A stretch of DNA of 64,000 nt from NCBI RefSeq assembly GCF_013030985.1, contig NZ_WPYP01000005.1, positions 62,001-126,000 of the forward strand, written 5' to 3'. The translations under genes and the position numbers were made by a program. The notes beneath the pieces are model-generated. The model did no database searches. It was given only the letters and a program-made list of their open reading frames with translations, and had not been told where the DNA came from. The first letter of the stretch is position 1. Every line of letters begins with the position of its first letter. Positions 36,180-45,659 of this stretch are shown piece after piece. This DNA comes from Ruegeria arenilitoris. GTDB taxonomy: Bacteria > Pseudomonadota > Alphaproteobacteria > Rhodobacterales > Rhodobacteraceae.

Positions 36180-37205
36180 TCACACGCCCCACGTATCGCT
36201 CAACCGATACCCGCCGGGCCAGGGGTCGTCCGGGTCCAGCATGTGTTGGTGCGTGCCTGTGATCCAGCCTCGGCCGCTGATTTCGGGGATGATAGCTGGG
36301 CGGTCGCCGACTTGGGTTTGCTCGACAATCCGTCCGGTAAAGCGTGAACCGATGATCGAGACCGCCTCGAAGGTTTGGCCAACCGTCATTTGACCCTTTG
36401 CGGCCATCAGGGCCATCCGCGCCGAGACCGCCGTGCCGGTGGGGGATCGGTCAACCTTGCCCGGTTGAATGGCGACGGCGGATTTGCCGGTCAGGCCGGT
36501 TTCGGTTTTATCCAGCGGTCCGCAAAAAGCGCAGAAGGAAATGTGATCCCAATCCGGGTTCTCGGGGTGGGTAAACCCAAGCTGTTCATTGGCCGCATTG
36601 GTGATGGCCACACCCATACGCGCAATATCGCGGGCCTCGTCTTCAACGATCTCGAACCCCAATACCGCCGCATCGACCACAACGAAACTGTCCCCGCCAT
36701 AGGCGGTGTCCACGGTCAGGGTGCCGATGCCCGAGACCTCCAGCGGAACGGATATCTTGTCGGCAAAACTGGGCAGGTTTTGCACAAAGATGCGCTCGGC
36801 CTTGCCGTTTCGGCATTCGGCCCGGACCTTCACCAACCCACCGGGGGCCTCAAGCGTCATTTGGGTCTCGGGCTCTTGCATCGGAATGATCCCGCCATCC
36901 AGCAAAACGGTGGACACACAGATCGAGTTTGAGCCGGACATGGGCGGCGTGTCTTCAGGCTCCATGATGATAAAGGCGGCGTCGGCCTCGGGGTGTTTCG
37001 GCGGCACCAGCAGGTTGACGTGCCGAAACACGCCGCCGCGCGGTTCATTCAGCACAAAGTTGCGCAGGGTCTGGTCCTGCGCGACAAAGGCGCGTTGTTC
37101 CCAGAGGGTCGCTCCGGGTGGCGGCTGAACACCGCCAACGATCACATCACCCACTTCCCCTTCGGCATGGGCCGAGATCACATGAATGGTCTTGCTGCTG
37201 CGCAT
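36180..37205 (-). CDS. Proline racemase family protein, Ser/Thr variant (trans-3-hydroxyproline dehydratase-like)
   Basis: The 341-residue protein has the proline-racemase fold signatures, but both catalytic positions differ from the Cys/Cys of racemases. The first motif reads MSGSNS with Ser90, and the second reads DRSPTGT with Thr256. In this superfamily a Thr at the second site goes with dehydration of trans-3-hydroxy-L-proline, where Cys/Thr is the described pair. Ser/Thr is a rarer form whose activity I cannot fix. It is the last gene of an operon, 9 nt after the DadA-like gene, with a true Cys/Cys paralogue upstream, so a second hydroxyproline isomer is a likely substrate. Confidence 0.85.
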   Translation of the reverse strand: MRSSKTIHVISAHAEGEVGDVIVGGVQPPPGATLWEQRAFVAQDQTLRNFVLNEPRGGVFRHVNLLVPPKHPEADAAFIIMEPEDTPPMSGSNSICVSTVLLDGGIIPMQEPETQMTLEAPGGLVKVRAECRNGKAERIFVQNLPSFADKISVPLEVSGIGTLTVDTAYGGDSFVVVDAAVLGFEIVEDEARDIARMGVAITNAANEQLGFTHPENPDWDHISFCAFCGPLDKTETGLTGKSAVAIQPGKVDRSPTGTAVSARMALMAAKGQMTVGQTFEAVSIIGSRFTGRIVEQTQVGDRPAIIPEISGRGWITGTHQHMLDPDDPWPGGYRLSDTWGV

Positions 37206-37214
37206 GTCCTGTCC

Positions 37215-38453
37215 TTAAAAGCGGGCGGCCGAAAATGGGTTCAGAGAAATTGCGGCGGGTTGATCGTCGATGAGGGCGCCGACCAGTTCAGCCGTACCTG
37301 CCGATTGGGTCAGGCCCAAATGACCATGGCCGAACGCATAGATCACGTCCCTTGCCTGCGGTGAGGTCCCGATCACCGGCAGGCTGTCGGGCAACGACGG
37401 ACGGAACCCCATCCATTGCGTGCCGCCTTCGGTGTTCAGACCGGGCAGAAACTGCGTCGCTTTTTGCAGCAAGGTATCGGCCCGTTTGAAATTCGGGGGG
37501 AGTTCCAAGCCGCCCAGCTCCACCGCGCCACCGATCCGGACACCGCCATTGATCCGGCTGGCCACAAAACCGTGGCCAGAGAATGTCAGGTGCATCCGCA
37601 AATCAAATGCACCCTCGGGGAGGGTCGTGTTATAGCCGCGCTCGGTTTCCAAGGGGATGTGATCACCAAGAGTCCGCGCAAGGTGATGCGACCATGCCCC
37701 CGCGCACAGCACGACCTTGTCCGCCTCAACCTCGCGGTCTGCCAGAGTGATCCTTACGCCGCAGTCGGTTGGGGTCAGCGCACGTATCTCCTGATGTTCG
37801 ATCCGGCCACCACGGTTCTGAAAGACCTGCGCCAGATGCTCGACCCACTTTTTGGGGTCGACAGTGTTGATCCAGTTCGGCGTAAATCCGGCATGGGTGA
37901 ACCGGGGGCTGAGTCCGGGTTGTCGCTCGGCAATCGCCTCGCGGCCTTCCAGCAATTCGAAGTCTATACCGTGCTGGCGGCGCAGCTCCCATGTGGGCAG
38001 GCTGGCGCGAAACTCCGCCTCGCTTTCATAAAGCTGCATCTGCCCGTCGCGTTGCATCATCGCCTCGCCAACCACCGATGCGATCAGCCGGGTCAGGGCT
38101 GCGCTGGACAGGTCCATCAAACTGGCCTGCGCGTGAAGGAGCTCCGCGTAGCGGCCCGGACGGCTGGCGCGCCAAAACCGATACATCCACGGCGCGATCT
38201 TCAAGGCATAAGCGGGCGGGATGGACAGCGGCCCCAGCGGGTCCAACAGCCATTTCGGCGCTTTTTTCATGATGCCGGGGGTTGCCAGCGGTTCAACCTC
38301 GGAAAAGGCAAAGGCGCCCGCGTTTCCGGCCGAGGCCTGCGCGGCGACGCCTTCGCGATCCAGAACCAGAACGGAATGGCCCCGGCGCTGCAATTCCAGC
38401 GCCGTTGTGATGCCGATGATACCGGCGCCGATCACAACGACCTGCATGGTCAT
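37215..38453 (-). CDS. DadA-like FAD oxidoreductase, probable D-hydroxyproline dehydrogenase
   Basis: The 412-residue flavoprotein has Rossmann motif GAGIIG (8-13), the SAGNAG segment near residue 42 and a C-terminal FRPSLPDSLPVIG stretch with a GHGHLGLTQS end, as in DadA and HcnC-like enzymes. In the known bacterial hydroxyproline route, cis-4-hydroxy-D-proline made by the epimerase is oxidised to 1-pyrroline-4-hydroxy-2-carboxylate by an enzyme of this kind. Its start overlaps the epimerase stop by 4 nt and the racemase-like gene follows at 9 nt. Single-polypeptide DadA-type and heteromeric dehydrogenases both exist for this step; this would be the former. Confidence 0.85.
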   Translation of the reverse strand: MTMQVVVIGAGIIGITTALELQRRGHSVLVLDREGVAAQASAGNAGAFAFSEVEPLATPGIMKKAPKWLLDPLGPLSIPPAYALKIAPWMYRFWRASRPGRYAELLHAQASLMDLSSAALTRLIASVVGEAMMQRDGQMQLYESEAEFRASLPTWELRRQHGIDFELLEGREAIAERQPGLSPRFTHAGFTPNWINTVDPKKWVEHLAQVFQNRGGRIEHQEIRALTPTDCGVRITLADREVEADKVVLCAGAWSHHLARTLGDHIPLETERGYNTTLPEGAFDLRMHLTFSGHGFVASRINGGVRIGGAVELGGLELPPNFKRADTLLQKATQFLPGLNTEGGTQWMGFRPSLPDSLPVIGTSPQARDVIYAFGHGHLGLTQSAGTAELVGALIDDQPAAISLNPFSAARF

Positions 38454-39372
38454 AACTCTATGCCTTCTTTGAATGGATCGTTTGCGTCAAATACCAGCGT
38501 TGCCTCGGCCATGATATGCGCCTGCCCGGTGATCGAGGGGATGACCCCTCCGTTCACACCCGGCTGATAGGACAGCCGATAGGCGCTGCCGATGACGCTG
38601 TGCTGGATGACTTCCTCGCCGGGCGCCAACGCCCCGTCCGCGGCCAGACAGGCCAGACGCGCTGAACTGCCAGTGCCACAGGGCGAGCGGTCGTAGTTAT
38701 CGTCCGGGCAAAGCACAAAGTTGCGACTATGGACCCCGGGATCAGGCGAGGCGCCCTGAAAGATCACGTGGTCGATTGGCTCGCCCTGCTCTCCTCCGAT
38801 GCCCTGCGCAATCGAGGCCTTACGGATCGCGACCGTCATATCGGTCAACTGACCGATATTGCCGGTCTCAACCGGGATCGGGCTGGGATCCACGATAAAG
38901 AACCAGTTGCCGCCATAAGCGACATCCCCCGTCACCGCGCCATAGCCCGGCACATCCAACGTCACATCACTGAGGACCCGGCGGCTTTCGATATTTGTGA
39001 CGGTGACGGTGTTGGCATCGTGCAGCTCAACCGTCACGACCCCGGCGGGCGTTTCGATCCTGTGCCGACCTGCACCGATCCGCCCCAGATGCGCGAGTGT
39101 GACCGTCAGACCAATAGTACCGTGCCCGCACATGCCCAACACGGCGTCCACGTCGAAATAGATCACACCGGTCACGCAGGAGGGATCAACTGGTTCGACC
39201 AGTAGCGCGCCGACCATCGCAGGCTGACCGCGGGGCTCCAACATGATCGACCGGTAAAACCCTTCATGCTCAGTCGCCAGCCTGCGGGCGCGTTCAGCCA
39301 AGGGACCAGAGCCCAGGTCCGGTGCGCCGTCGAGGATGACCCGCGTCGGCTCACCCCCGGTATGGCTGTCGA

Positions 39373-39382
<10 letters not shown>
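38450..39382 (-). CDS. 4-hydroxyproline 2-epimerase (proline racemase family)
   Basis: The 310-residue protein keeps both catalytic cysteines: Cys85 in MCGHGTIGL and Cys235 in DRSPCGTGSS. It converts trans-4-hydroxy-L-proline to cis-4-hydroxy-D-proline without cofactor. Proline racemases have the same residues, but the operon (DadA-like dehydrogenase and DapA-like deaminase) makes the hydroxyproline epimerase role much more likely. The start overlaps the end of the deaminase gene by 10 nt. It is cytosolic and expected to be a dimer. Confidence 0.9.
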
Positions 39383-40332
<950 letters not shown>

Positions 40333-40431
40333 CGGATCTATCCTTTGAAAATGCAGGGTCAGGACGGGCGGAATGGCCCTTTCAAATCGCCATAACGGAT
40401 ATTGGATACAAAATCCAGAAAATTTGAAGCC

Positions 40432-40468
40432 AAAAATAAACGCGCCGGATCGCGTGATCGGCGCGTTT
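40432..40468 (-). terminator. Terminator after the sugar ABC ATPase gene
   Basis: A 10-bp stem (40438-40447 with 40459-40468, AAACGCGCCG with CGGCGCGTTT) has an 11-base loop. On the minus strand it is followed by a T-rich tail (complement of 40432-40437). It lies 22 bases after the ATPase stop. Confidence 0.75.
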
Positions 40469-40490
40469 GATTTGGGGTGCTGTGTGATGG

Positions 40491-41549
40491 TTACCGGAAC
40501 CGCTGGCCGGTATCCGGATCGAACAACATTGCGCGTTCCGGGCGAACGACAAGACCGATCCGCTCTCCTTGCTTGCTGCGCTGATCCTCGCGCTCTTCGA
40601 CGATCAGCTTGTCGCCATTCGGCGTCAGCAGGTATGAATAGCTTACCCCGCCAAGCGCCTCGGTCAGATCAACGGTGCAGGTGTCGCCCGCGCGGTCGAT
40701 CTCGATATGTTCCGGGCGGATACCCAGCGTGACCTTGCTCTGCCCTGCAGGTACGTTGGCCGCCACCTCCAGCGGTGCGCCAAGCGCCGGGTGCGAGACC
40801 TTGCCATCCGCATAGTCGCATTCAAGGAAATTCATCGCCGGAGAGCCGATGAACCCCGCCACGAACCGGTTGTCCGGATCGCGATACAAATCCATTGGTG
40901 CGCCGACCTGTTCGATCCGACCATCGCGCAGCACCACGATCTTGTCGGCCATGGTCATCGCTTCGACCTGATCATGGGTGACATAGATCATCGTGGCGCC
41001 GATCTCATTATGCAGCCGTGCGATCTCGACCCGCATCTCGACGCGCAGTTCGGCATCAAGGTTGGACAGAGGTTCGTCGAACAGAAACACCTCGGGGCCG
41101 CGCACGATGGCGCGACCGATGGCCACGCGCTGACGCTGACCGCCGGACAAGGCCTTTGGTTTGCGCTTGAGGTACTGGTCCAGCTTCAGAATATTCGAGG
41201 CTTGCTGCACCTTCTGGTCGATCTCGGATTTGGCAACGCCGTTCATGCGCAGACCAAACCCCATGTTTTCAGCCACGGTCATATGCGGGTACAGTGCATA
41301 GGTCTGGAAAACCATCGCCACGCCGCGCTTGGCCGGATCCACATGCGTCACCTCGCGCGCACCGATATGAATCTGCCCTTCGGTGGTATCCTCAAGCCCC
41401 GCGATCATCCGCAGCAAGGTGGATTTGCCACATCCCGAAGGGCCAACGAAGACGCAGAACTCTCCGTCCTCGATCTCCAGATCAATGCCGTGAATTACCT
41501 GCGTCTCGCCATACCGCTTGATCGCCTGGTTCAAAGTCACACCCGTCAT
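40491..41549 (-). CDS. Carbohydrate ABC transporter ATP-binding protein (MalK/UgpC type)
   Basis: The 352-residue protein has Walker A GPSGCGKST, Q-loop FQTYALYPHM, signature LSGGQRQRV and Walker B VFLFDEPLSNLDAEL. A C-terminal TOBE/OB region (about 235-350) with GIRPEHIEI is typical of CUT1 sugar importers. It overlaps the IclR stop by 4 nt and is therefore co-transcribed with the regulator, divergent from the binding protein and permeases at 42505-45636, for which it is the evident ATPase. MalK-type ATPases can also serve several importers. Confidence 0.93.
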   Translation of the reverse strand: MTGVTLNQAIKRYGETQVIHGIDLEIEDGEFCVFVGPSGCGKSTLLRMIAGLEDTTEGQIHIGAREVTHVDPAKRGVAMVFQTYALYPHMTVAENMGFGLRMNGVAKSEIDQKVQQASNILKLDQYLKRKPKALSGGQRQRVAIGRAIVRGPEVFLFDEPLSNLDAELRVEMRVEIARLHNEIGATMIYVTHDQVEAMTMADKIVVLRDGRIEQVGAPMDLYRDPDNRFVAGFIGSPAMNFLECDYADGKVSHPALGAPLEVAANVPAGQSKVTLGIRPEHIEIDRAGDTCTVDLTEALGGVSYSYLLTPNGDKLIVEEREDQRSKQGERIGLVVRPERAMLFDPDTGQRFR

Positions 41550-42373
41550 GTCGCTTGCATCCTGTCTGTATCGGCGCTCGGGCGGGTCTCGGGGAACCGC
41601 CAGGCCTGTGCTTCGGCTCCGATTTGTTCGGCCACTCGGCGAACTCGGGGAACCCAGGTTTCCAATTTTTCGAAATTCATCCGTTCGGTCGACCCGGTCA
41701 CGGAAATCGCCCCCAGCATCCGCCCACCCGAGGTTAGGATCGGACAGGCAATGCAGATGATGCCGGGTTCATGCTCTTCGTCATCAATGGCATAGCCGCG
41801 GCTGCGGATCAGTTCGAGGTCTGCCCGCAGCGCCGCCTCAGATGTCAGGGTTTTGTCGGTGAACCGGTGGTAGCTTTGCTGCGACACCGCGCGGTCCAGC
41901 GCCGCCTCGTCCAGATACGCCATCATCGCCTTGCCCACTCCGGTGCAATAGGCCGGACCAACCTTTCCGGCCTGCGAATACATCTCGATAGGCTGAGCAG
42001 CGTTGCGCTTGTCGACATACAGCACCTGACTGGAATCGAGCTGCGCCAGATGGACTGTTTCCCCTGTTTCCCGGCTGAGCGCATCCAGAAACGGACGCGC
42101 AATCGGCGCCAGTGAGCTTTGCGTCCACGCCGCATGGGCAAGCCGCACCAACCGCAATCCCGGCGTATAAGTCTGACGGTCAGGATCATACGACAGCATC
42201 CCCTGATTGGTCAGAGTCTGCAGAAACCGATACAGCGTTGCCTTGGGGAAATCGCTGCTCTCCAACAGTTCCGCAAATCGGACCGGGCGGGCGAAAGCCG
42301 CCACCTGATCCAGCACGTCACATGCTTTTCCTATTGTTCCGTCACCAGCCACGAGCGCCTGTTCTCCTCCCAT
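41546..42373 (-). CDS. IclR family transcriptional regulator
   Basis: The 275-residue protein has an N-terminal winged helix-turn-helix (about 15-75, ELLESSDFPKATLYRFLQTL) and a GAF-like effector domain. The latter includes SQAGKVGPAYCTGVGKAMMAYL near residue 130 and an ICIACPIL segment near 215. It is divergent from the galactoside uptake and catabolic operon across 131 bp and co-transcribed with the importer ATPase. It probably represses or activates both directions in response to a galactose-derived acid; the effector is inferred. Confidence 0.92.
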   Translation of the reverse strand: MGGEQALVAGDGTIGKACDVLDQVAAFARPVRFAELLESSDFPKATLYRFLQTLTNQGMLSYDPDRQTYTPGLRLVRLAHAAWTQSSLAPIARPFLDALSRETGETVHLAQLDSSQVLYVDKRNAAQPIEMYSQAGKVGPAYCTGVGKAMMAYLDEAALDRAVSQQSYHRFTDKTLTSEAALRADLELIRSRGYAIDDEEHEPGIICIACPILTSGGRMLGAISVTGSTERMNFEKLETWVPRVRRVAEQIGAEAQAWRFPETRPSADTDRMQAT

Positions 42374-42428
42374 TGACCCATCGCCATCCTCACGGGGGTC
42401 TTGACAAGACTAACCGATTCGATGTGTA

Positions 42429-42467
42429 GTTTTCAATATGTAAAACACGGTTTCATTATTTGGAACC
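42429..42467. promoter_or_regulatory. Candidate IclR operators
   Basis: The divergent gap holds an interrupted dyad GTTTT-N8-AAAAC (42429-42446) and next to it an imperfect one, GGTTTC-N7-GGAACC (42449-42467). Both lie just upstream of the binding-protein gene, where IclR family proteins commonly bind. The call rests on symmetry and position. Confidence 0.4.
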
Positions 42468-42504
42468 TTAAAAGCTACAAAAATGGAAGCTAAGGGAGGA
42501 AACC

Positions 42505-43764
42505 ATGCATTCCATGTTCACGCGTACAGCGGCGGCGCTGGCGGCCAGTGTGGCACTTGCCGCTCCGGTTGCGGCCGAGTTGACCGGCGAGCTGAGAATC
42601 TTTCTCGACACATCGAACCCGGCGCCGCGCGCGACGATGGAAGCGATGATCGAGCGGTTCGCGGCCAAGCACCCGGGACTTGAGATCGAAACCACAGTGA
42701 TCGACCGCGAGGCCTACAAGACGCAGATCCGCAACTTCCTGACAGCGGACACGCCGGATGTAGCCACATGGTATGCGGCCAACCGAATGAAGCCCTATGT
42801 CGAAGCCGGGCTGTTCGAAGACGTCTCGGACCTGTGGGCCGAGCCGGAGATTGCCGACAATCTGGCATCCACCAAAGGCGCGATGACCATCGACGACAAA
42901 CAATGGGGTGTGCCCTATACCTACTACCAGTGGGGTGTTTACTACCGCAAAGACATCTTTGATGAGCTGGGCCTGACCGAACCCACGACCTGGGAAGAAG
43001 AGCTGGCCAACTGCCAAAAGATCGTCGACTCGGGTCGCGCCTGCTATACCATCGGCACCAAGTTCCTGTGGACCGCCGGTGGCTGGTTCGACTACCTGAA
43101 CATGCGCACCAACGGGTTCGACTTCCACAACCAACTCGCCAATGGTGAAATCAGCTGGGAAGACGACCGGGTCAAGCAGACCTTCGCCAACTGGAAACAG
43201 CTGATCGATATGGGCGCGTTCATCGACAATCACCAGACCTACAGCTGGCAGGAGGCCCTGCCCTTCATGGTCAACGGTGAAGCCGCCGCGTATCTGATGG
43301 GCAACTTCGCCGTCGCTCCGCTGCGCGAAGCTGGACTGACCGACGATCAATTGGACTTCTACCAGTTCGTCGCGATCAACCCCGATGTCGAACTGGCCGA
43401 AGACGCCCCGACCGACACGTTCCACATCCCGGCCAACGCATCGAACAAAGAAGCCGCGCGCGAGTTTCTGCGCTTCGCCGTCTCACCGGACGAACAGACC
43501 CAGATCAACAACGGCGCAAACCTCGGCCAGCTGCCCGTGAACGCGCAATCTGCGGTAGATGACGACAAGTTCCTGCAACAGGGCTTCGCCATGCTGTCGT
43601 CCAACAGCCCCGGTGGCGTCGCCCAATTCTGGGACCGCGACGCGCCTGCGGAAATGGCCAAAGTATCGATGGAAGGCTTCCAGGAGTTCATGGTCAAACC
43701 GGATAACGCCGACCGCATCCTGTCCAAACTGGAACGCGCCCGTCAGCGTATCTACGACAACTAA
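42505..43764 (+). CDS. Carbohydrate ABC transporter substrate-binding protein (family 1)
   Basis: The 419-residue secreted protein has a Sec signal peptide (about 1-24, APVAAEL) and a family-1 solute-binding fold as in MalE/UgpB. The mature start ELRIFLDTSNPAPRATMEAMIERF and aromatic segments (YTYYQWGVYY, WTAGGWFDYL) fit a sugar site. The gene starts with an AGGGAGG a few bases upstream. Catabolic genes for galactosides follow, so an alpha- or beta-galactoside is the likely ligand. A hairpin follows the stop, probably to raise its mRNA level over the permeases. Confidence 0.92.
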   Translation: MHSMFTRTAAALAASVALAAPVAAELTGELRIFLDTSNPAPRATMEAMIERFAAKHPGLEIETTVIDREAYKTQIRNFLTADTPDVATWYAANRMKPYVEAGLFEDVSDLWAEPEIADNLASTKGAMTIDDKQWGVPYTYYQWGVYYRKDIFDELGLTEPTTWEEELANCQKIVDSGRACYTIGTKFLWTAGGWFDYLNMRTNGFDFHNQLANGEISWEDDRVKQTFANWKQLIDMGAFIDNHQTYSWQEALPFMVNGEAAAYLMGNFAVAPLREAGLTDDQLDFYQFVAINPDVELAEDAPTDTFHIPANASNKEAAREFLRFAVSPDEQTQINNGANLGQLPVNAQSAVDDDKFLQQGFAMLSSNSPGGVAQFWDRDAPAEMAKVSMEGFQEFMVKPDNADRILSKLERARQRIYDN

Positions 43765-43770
43765 ACCGGT

Positions 43771-43794
43771 CAGGCCGGGCCCAAGCCCGGCCTG
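43771..43794 (+). promoter_or_regulatory. Intercistronic hairpin after the binding-protein gene
   Basis: A perfect 10-bp stem CAGGCCGGGC/GCCCGGCCTG with loop CCAA begins 6 bases after the stop. There is no T-run, so it is better read as an mRNA stabiliser or partial terminator between the binding protein and the permeases. Confidence 0.7.
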
Positions 43795-43862
43795 TACCTC
43801 ATCGTTCGTAAGGCGGGTGACAACCCGCATTACCCCTTTGACCTAAACCCTCGAGTATCAGC

Positions 43863-44786
43863 ATGTCAGCCGTTGAAGTCCCCGAACAGGAAAGCTGGTT
43901 CCACCGCAACCAACAGCGCATCGCGCCCTGGCTGTTTCTGGCCCCCGGCCTTCTGTTCTTCATGGTCTATGTGATCATTCCGGTGTTCCAGTCCTTCAAC
44001 CTGTCTTTGTACGAATGGGACGGGCTTGGGGCCGCCGAATATGTCGGGTTCAGAAACTACGAAGACCTCTATTGGGAATGGGTGGACCGGGATGCGTTTT
44101 ACACCTCACTCAAAAACAACCTGATCTGGCTGATCCTGTATCTGGCGGCGATCCCGGCGGGTCTGTTCATTGCGCTGTTCCTGAACCAGACGGTCTGGGG
44201 CATCCGCCTTTATAAGTCGCTGTTTTTCTTTCCCTTCGTGATCTCACAGGTCGTCGTCGGCCTCGTGTTCACCTGGTTCTACGACCCGACATTCGGCCTG
44301 CTGAACGAATTCCTCAGCCTCTTCGGTCTCGGCCCGCTGAACGTTCTGGGTGACGAACGGTTCGTCACTTACGGCATCATCTTCGCCGGGCTCTGGCCAC
44401 AGACGGCCTATTGCATGATCCTCTACCTCACCGGCCTGAACGCTGTGGACCCGGAACAGATCGAGGCCGGACGTCTGGACGGCGCAAAAGGTGGACGGAT
44501 GCTGTGGCACATCATCCTGCCGCAACTGCGCCCCGCCACGTTCATCGCCTTTGTTGTTACCATCATCGGCGCGCTGCGCAGCTTCGACCTGATCTCGATC
44601 ATGACCCAGGGCGGCCCCTTCGGTTCATCTCGCGTGCTGGCCTACTACATGTTCGAGGTCGCCCTGTCCGAATACGGCTTCCGCATGGGATACGGTGCCG
44701 CCATCGCGGTGATCCTGTTCCTCATCATGCTCTGCTTCATCGCCTATTTCTTGTGGTCGATGTATCGCGAAGAAAGGGGGCACTGA
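43863..44786 (+). CDS. Carbohydrate ABC transporter permease (MalF/UgpA type)
   Basis: The 307-residue inner-membrane protein has six hydrophobic segments. The EAA loop is seen as EAGRLDGAKGGRMLWHIILPQLRP (in part) near residue 205, the site that contacts the ATPase. It pairs with the permease encoded 1 nt downstream. The ATPase is encoded at 40491 on the other strand. Confidence 0.93.
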   Translation: MSAVEVPEQESWFHRNQQRIAPWLFLAPGLLFFMVYVIIPVFQSFNLSLYEWDGLGAAEYVGFRNYEDLYWEWVDRDAFYTSLKNNLIWLILYLAAIPAGLFIALFLNQTVWGIRLYKSLFFFPFVISQVVVGLVFTWFYDPTFGLLNEFLSLFGLGPLNVLGDERFVTYGIIFAGLWPQTAYCMILYLTGLNAVDPEQIEAGRLDGAKGGRMLWHIILPQLRPATFIAFVVTIIGALRSFDLISIMTQGGPFGSSRVLAYYMFEVALSEYGFRMGYGAAIAVILFLIMLCFIAYFLWSMYREERGH

Positions 44787-44787
44787 G

Positions 44788-45636
44788 ATGTTTCCCAAAC
44801 CTATAGAAAAACAATCCCGTACTGCGCAGATCAGCTATCAGGCCATGTTGCCGCTGGCCTTGCTGCTGTGGCTCGGACCCTTGCTGGCGGTCGCCCTGTT
44901 CTCGGTCAAACCGGCGGCGGATTTCACCAATGCAAACTACTGGGGCATGCCGTCCAGTTTTGAGGGCGCGTTCAACTATGGGCAGGTCTTCTTCAACTCG
45001 GACATGCCGCGCTATCTGCTGAACTCATTCCTGATCACCATCCCGACAGTGATCGGTTGTGTCGCGCTCAGCTGCATGACCGGCTTCGCGCTGGGGATTT
45101 ACAAGTTCAGATCGAACCTCTGGATCTTCTTCATGTTCGTGGCGGGCAATTTCGTGCCCTTCCAGATCCTGATGGTTCCGGTCCGCGACCTGACTCTGCA
45201 ACTGGGCCTCTACAACACCAAAACCGGCCTCGTGCTGTTCCACATCGCCTTCCAGACCGGGTTCTGCACGCTGTTCATGCGCAACTTCATCCGCGCGCTG
45301 CCCTTTGAACTGATCGAGGCCGCCCGCGTCGAAGGCATCACCGAATGGCGCATCTTCTGGTACGTGGTCCTGCCGCTGATGAAACCGGCCATCGCCGCGC
45401 TCAGCGTGCTGATCTTCACCTTCATCTGGAACGACTATTTCTGGGCCGTGGTTCTGACCCAAGGCGCTGAAAGCCAACCCGTCACCGCAGGGATCACCAG
45501 CTTCAACGCCCAATTCCGGGCCGCTTATCAGTTGATGAGCGCCGGCTCCATCGTCGCGGCCCTGCCGCCGGTGGCCATGTTCTTCCTCATGCAGAAACAC
45601 TTCATTGCGGGCCTGACCCTCGGTGCCGTAAAATAA
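44788..45636 (+). CDS. Carbohydrate ABC transporter permease (MalG/UgpE type)
   Basis: The 282-residue inner-membrane protein has about six membrane segments and the EAA loop EAARVEGITEWRIFWYVVLP near residue 178. The WNDYFWAVVLTQG segment close to the C-terminal end is typical of MalG-type subunits. It completes the heterodimeric channel with the preceding gene. The GH4 gene follows after 23 nt. Confidence 0.93.
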   Translation: MFPKPIEKQSRTAQISYQAMLPLALLLWLGPLLAVALFSVKPAADFTNANYWGMPSSFEGAFNYGQVFFNSDMPRYLLNSFLITIPTVIGCVALSCMTGFALGIYKFRSNLWIFFMFVAGNFVPFQILMVPVRDLTLQLGLYNTKTGLVLFHIAFQTGFCTLFMRNFIRALPFELIEAARVEGITEWRIFWYVVLPLMKPAIAALSVLIFTFIWNDYFWAVVLTQGAESQPVTAGITSFNAQFRAAYQLMSAGSIVAALPPVAMFFLMQKHFIAGLTLGAVK

Positions 45637-45659
45637 CGTCAAACCAGAGGTTTGCCTCA

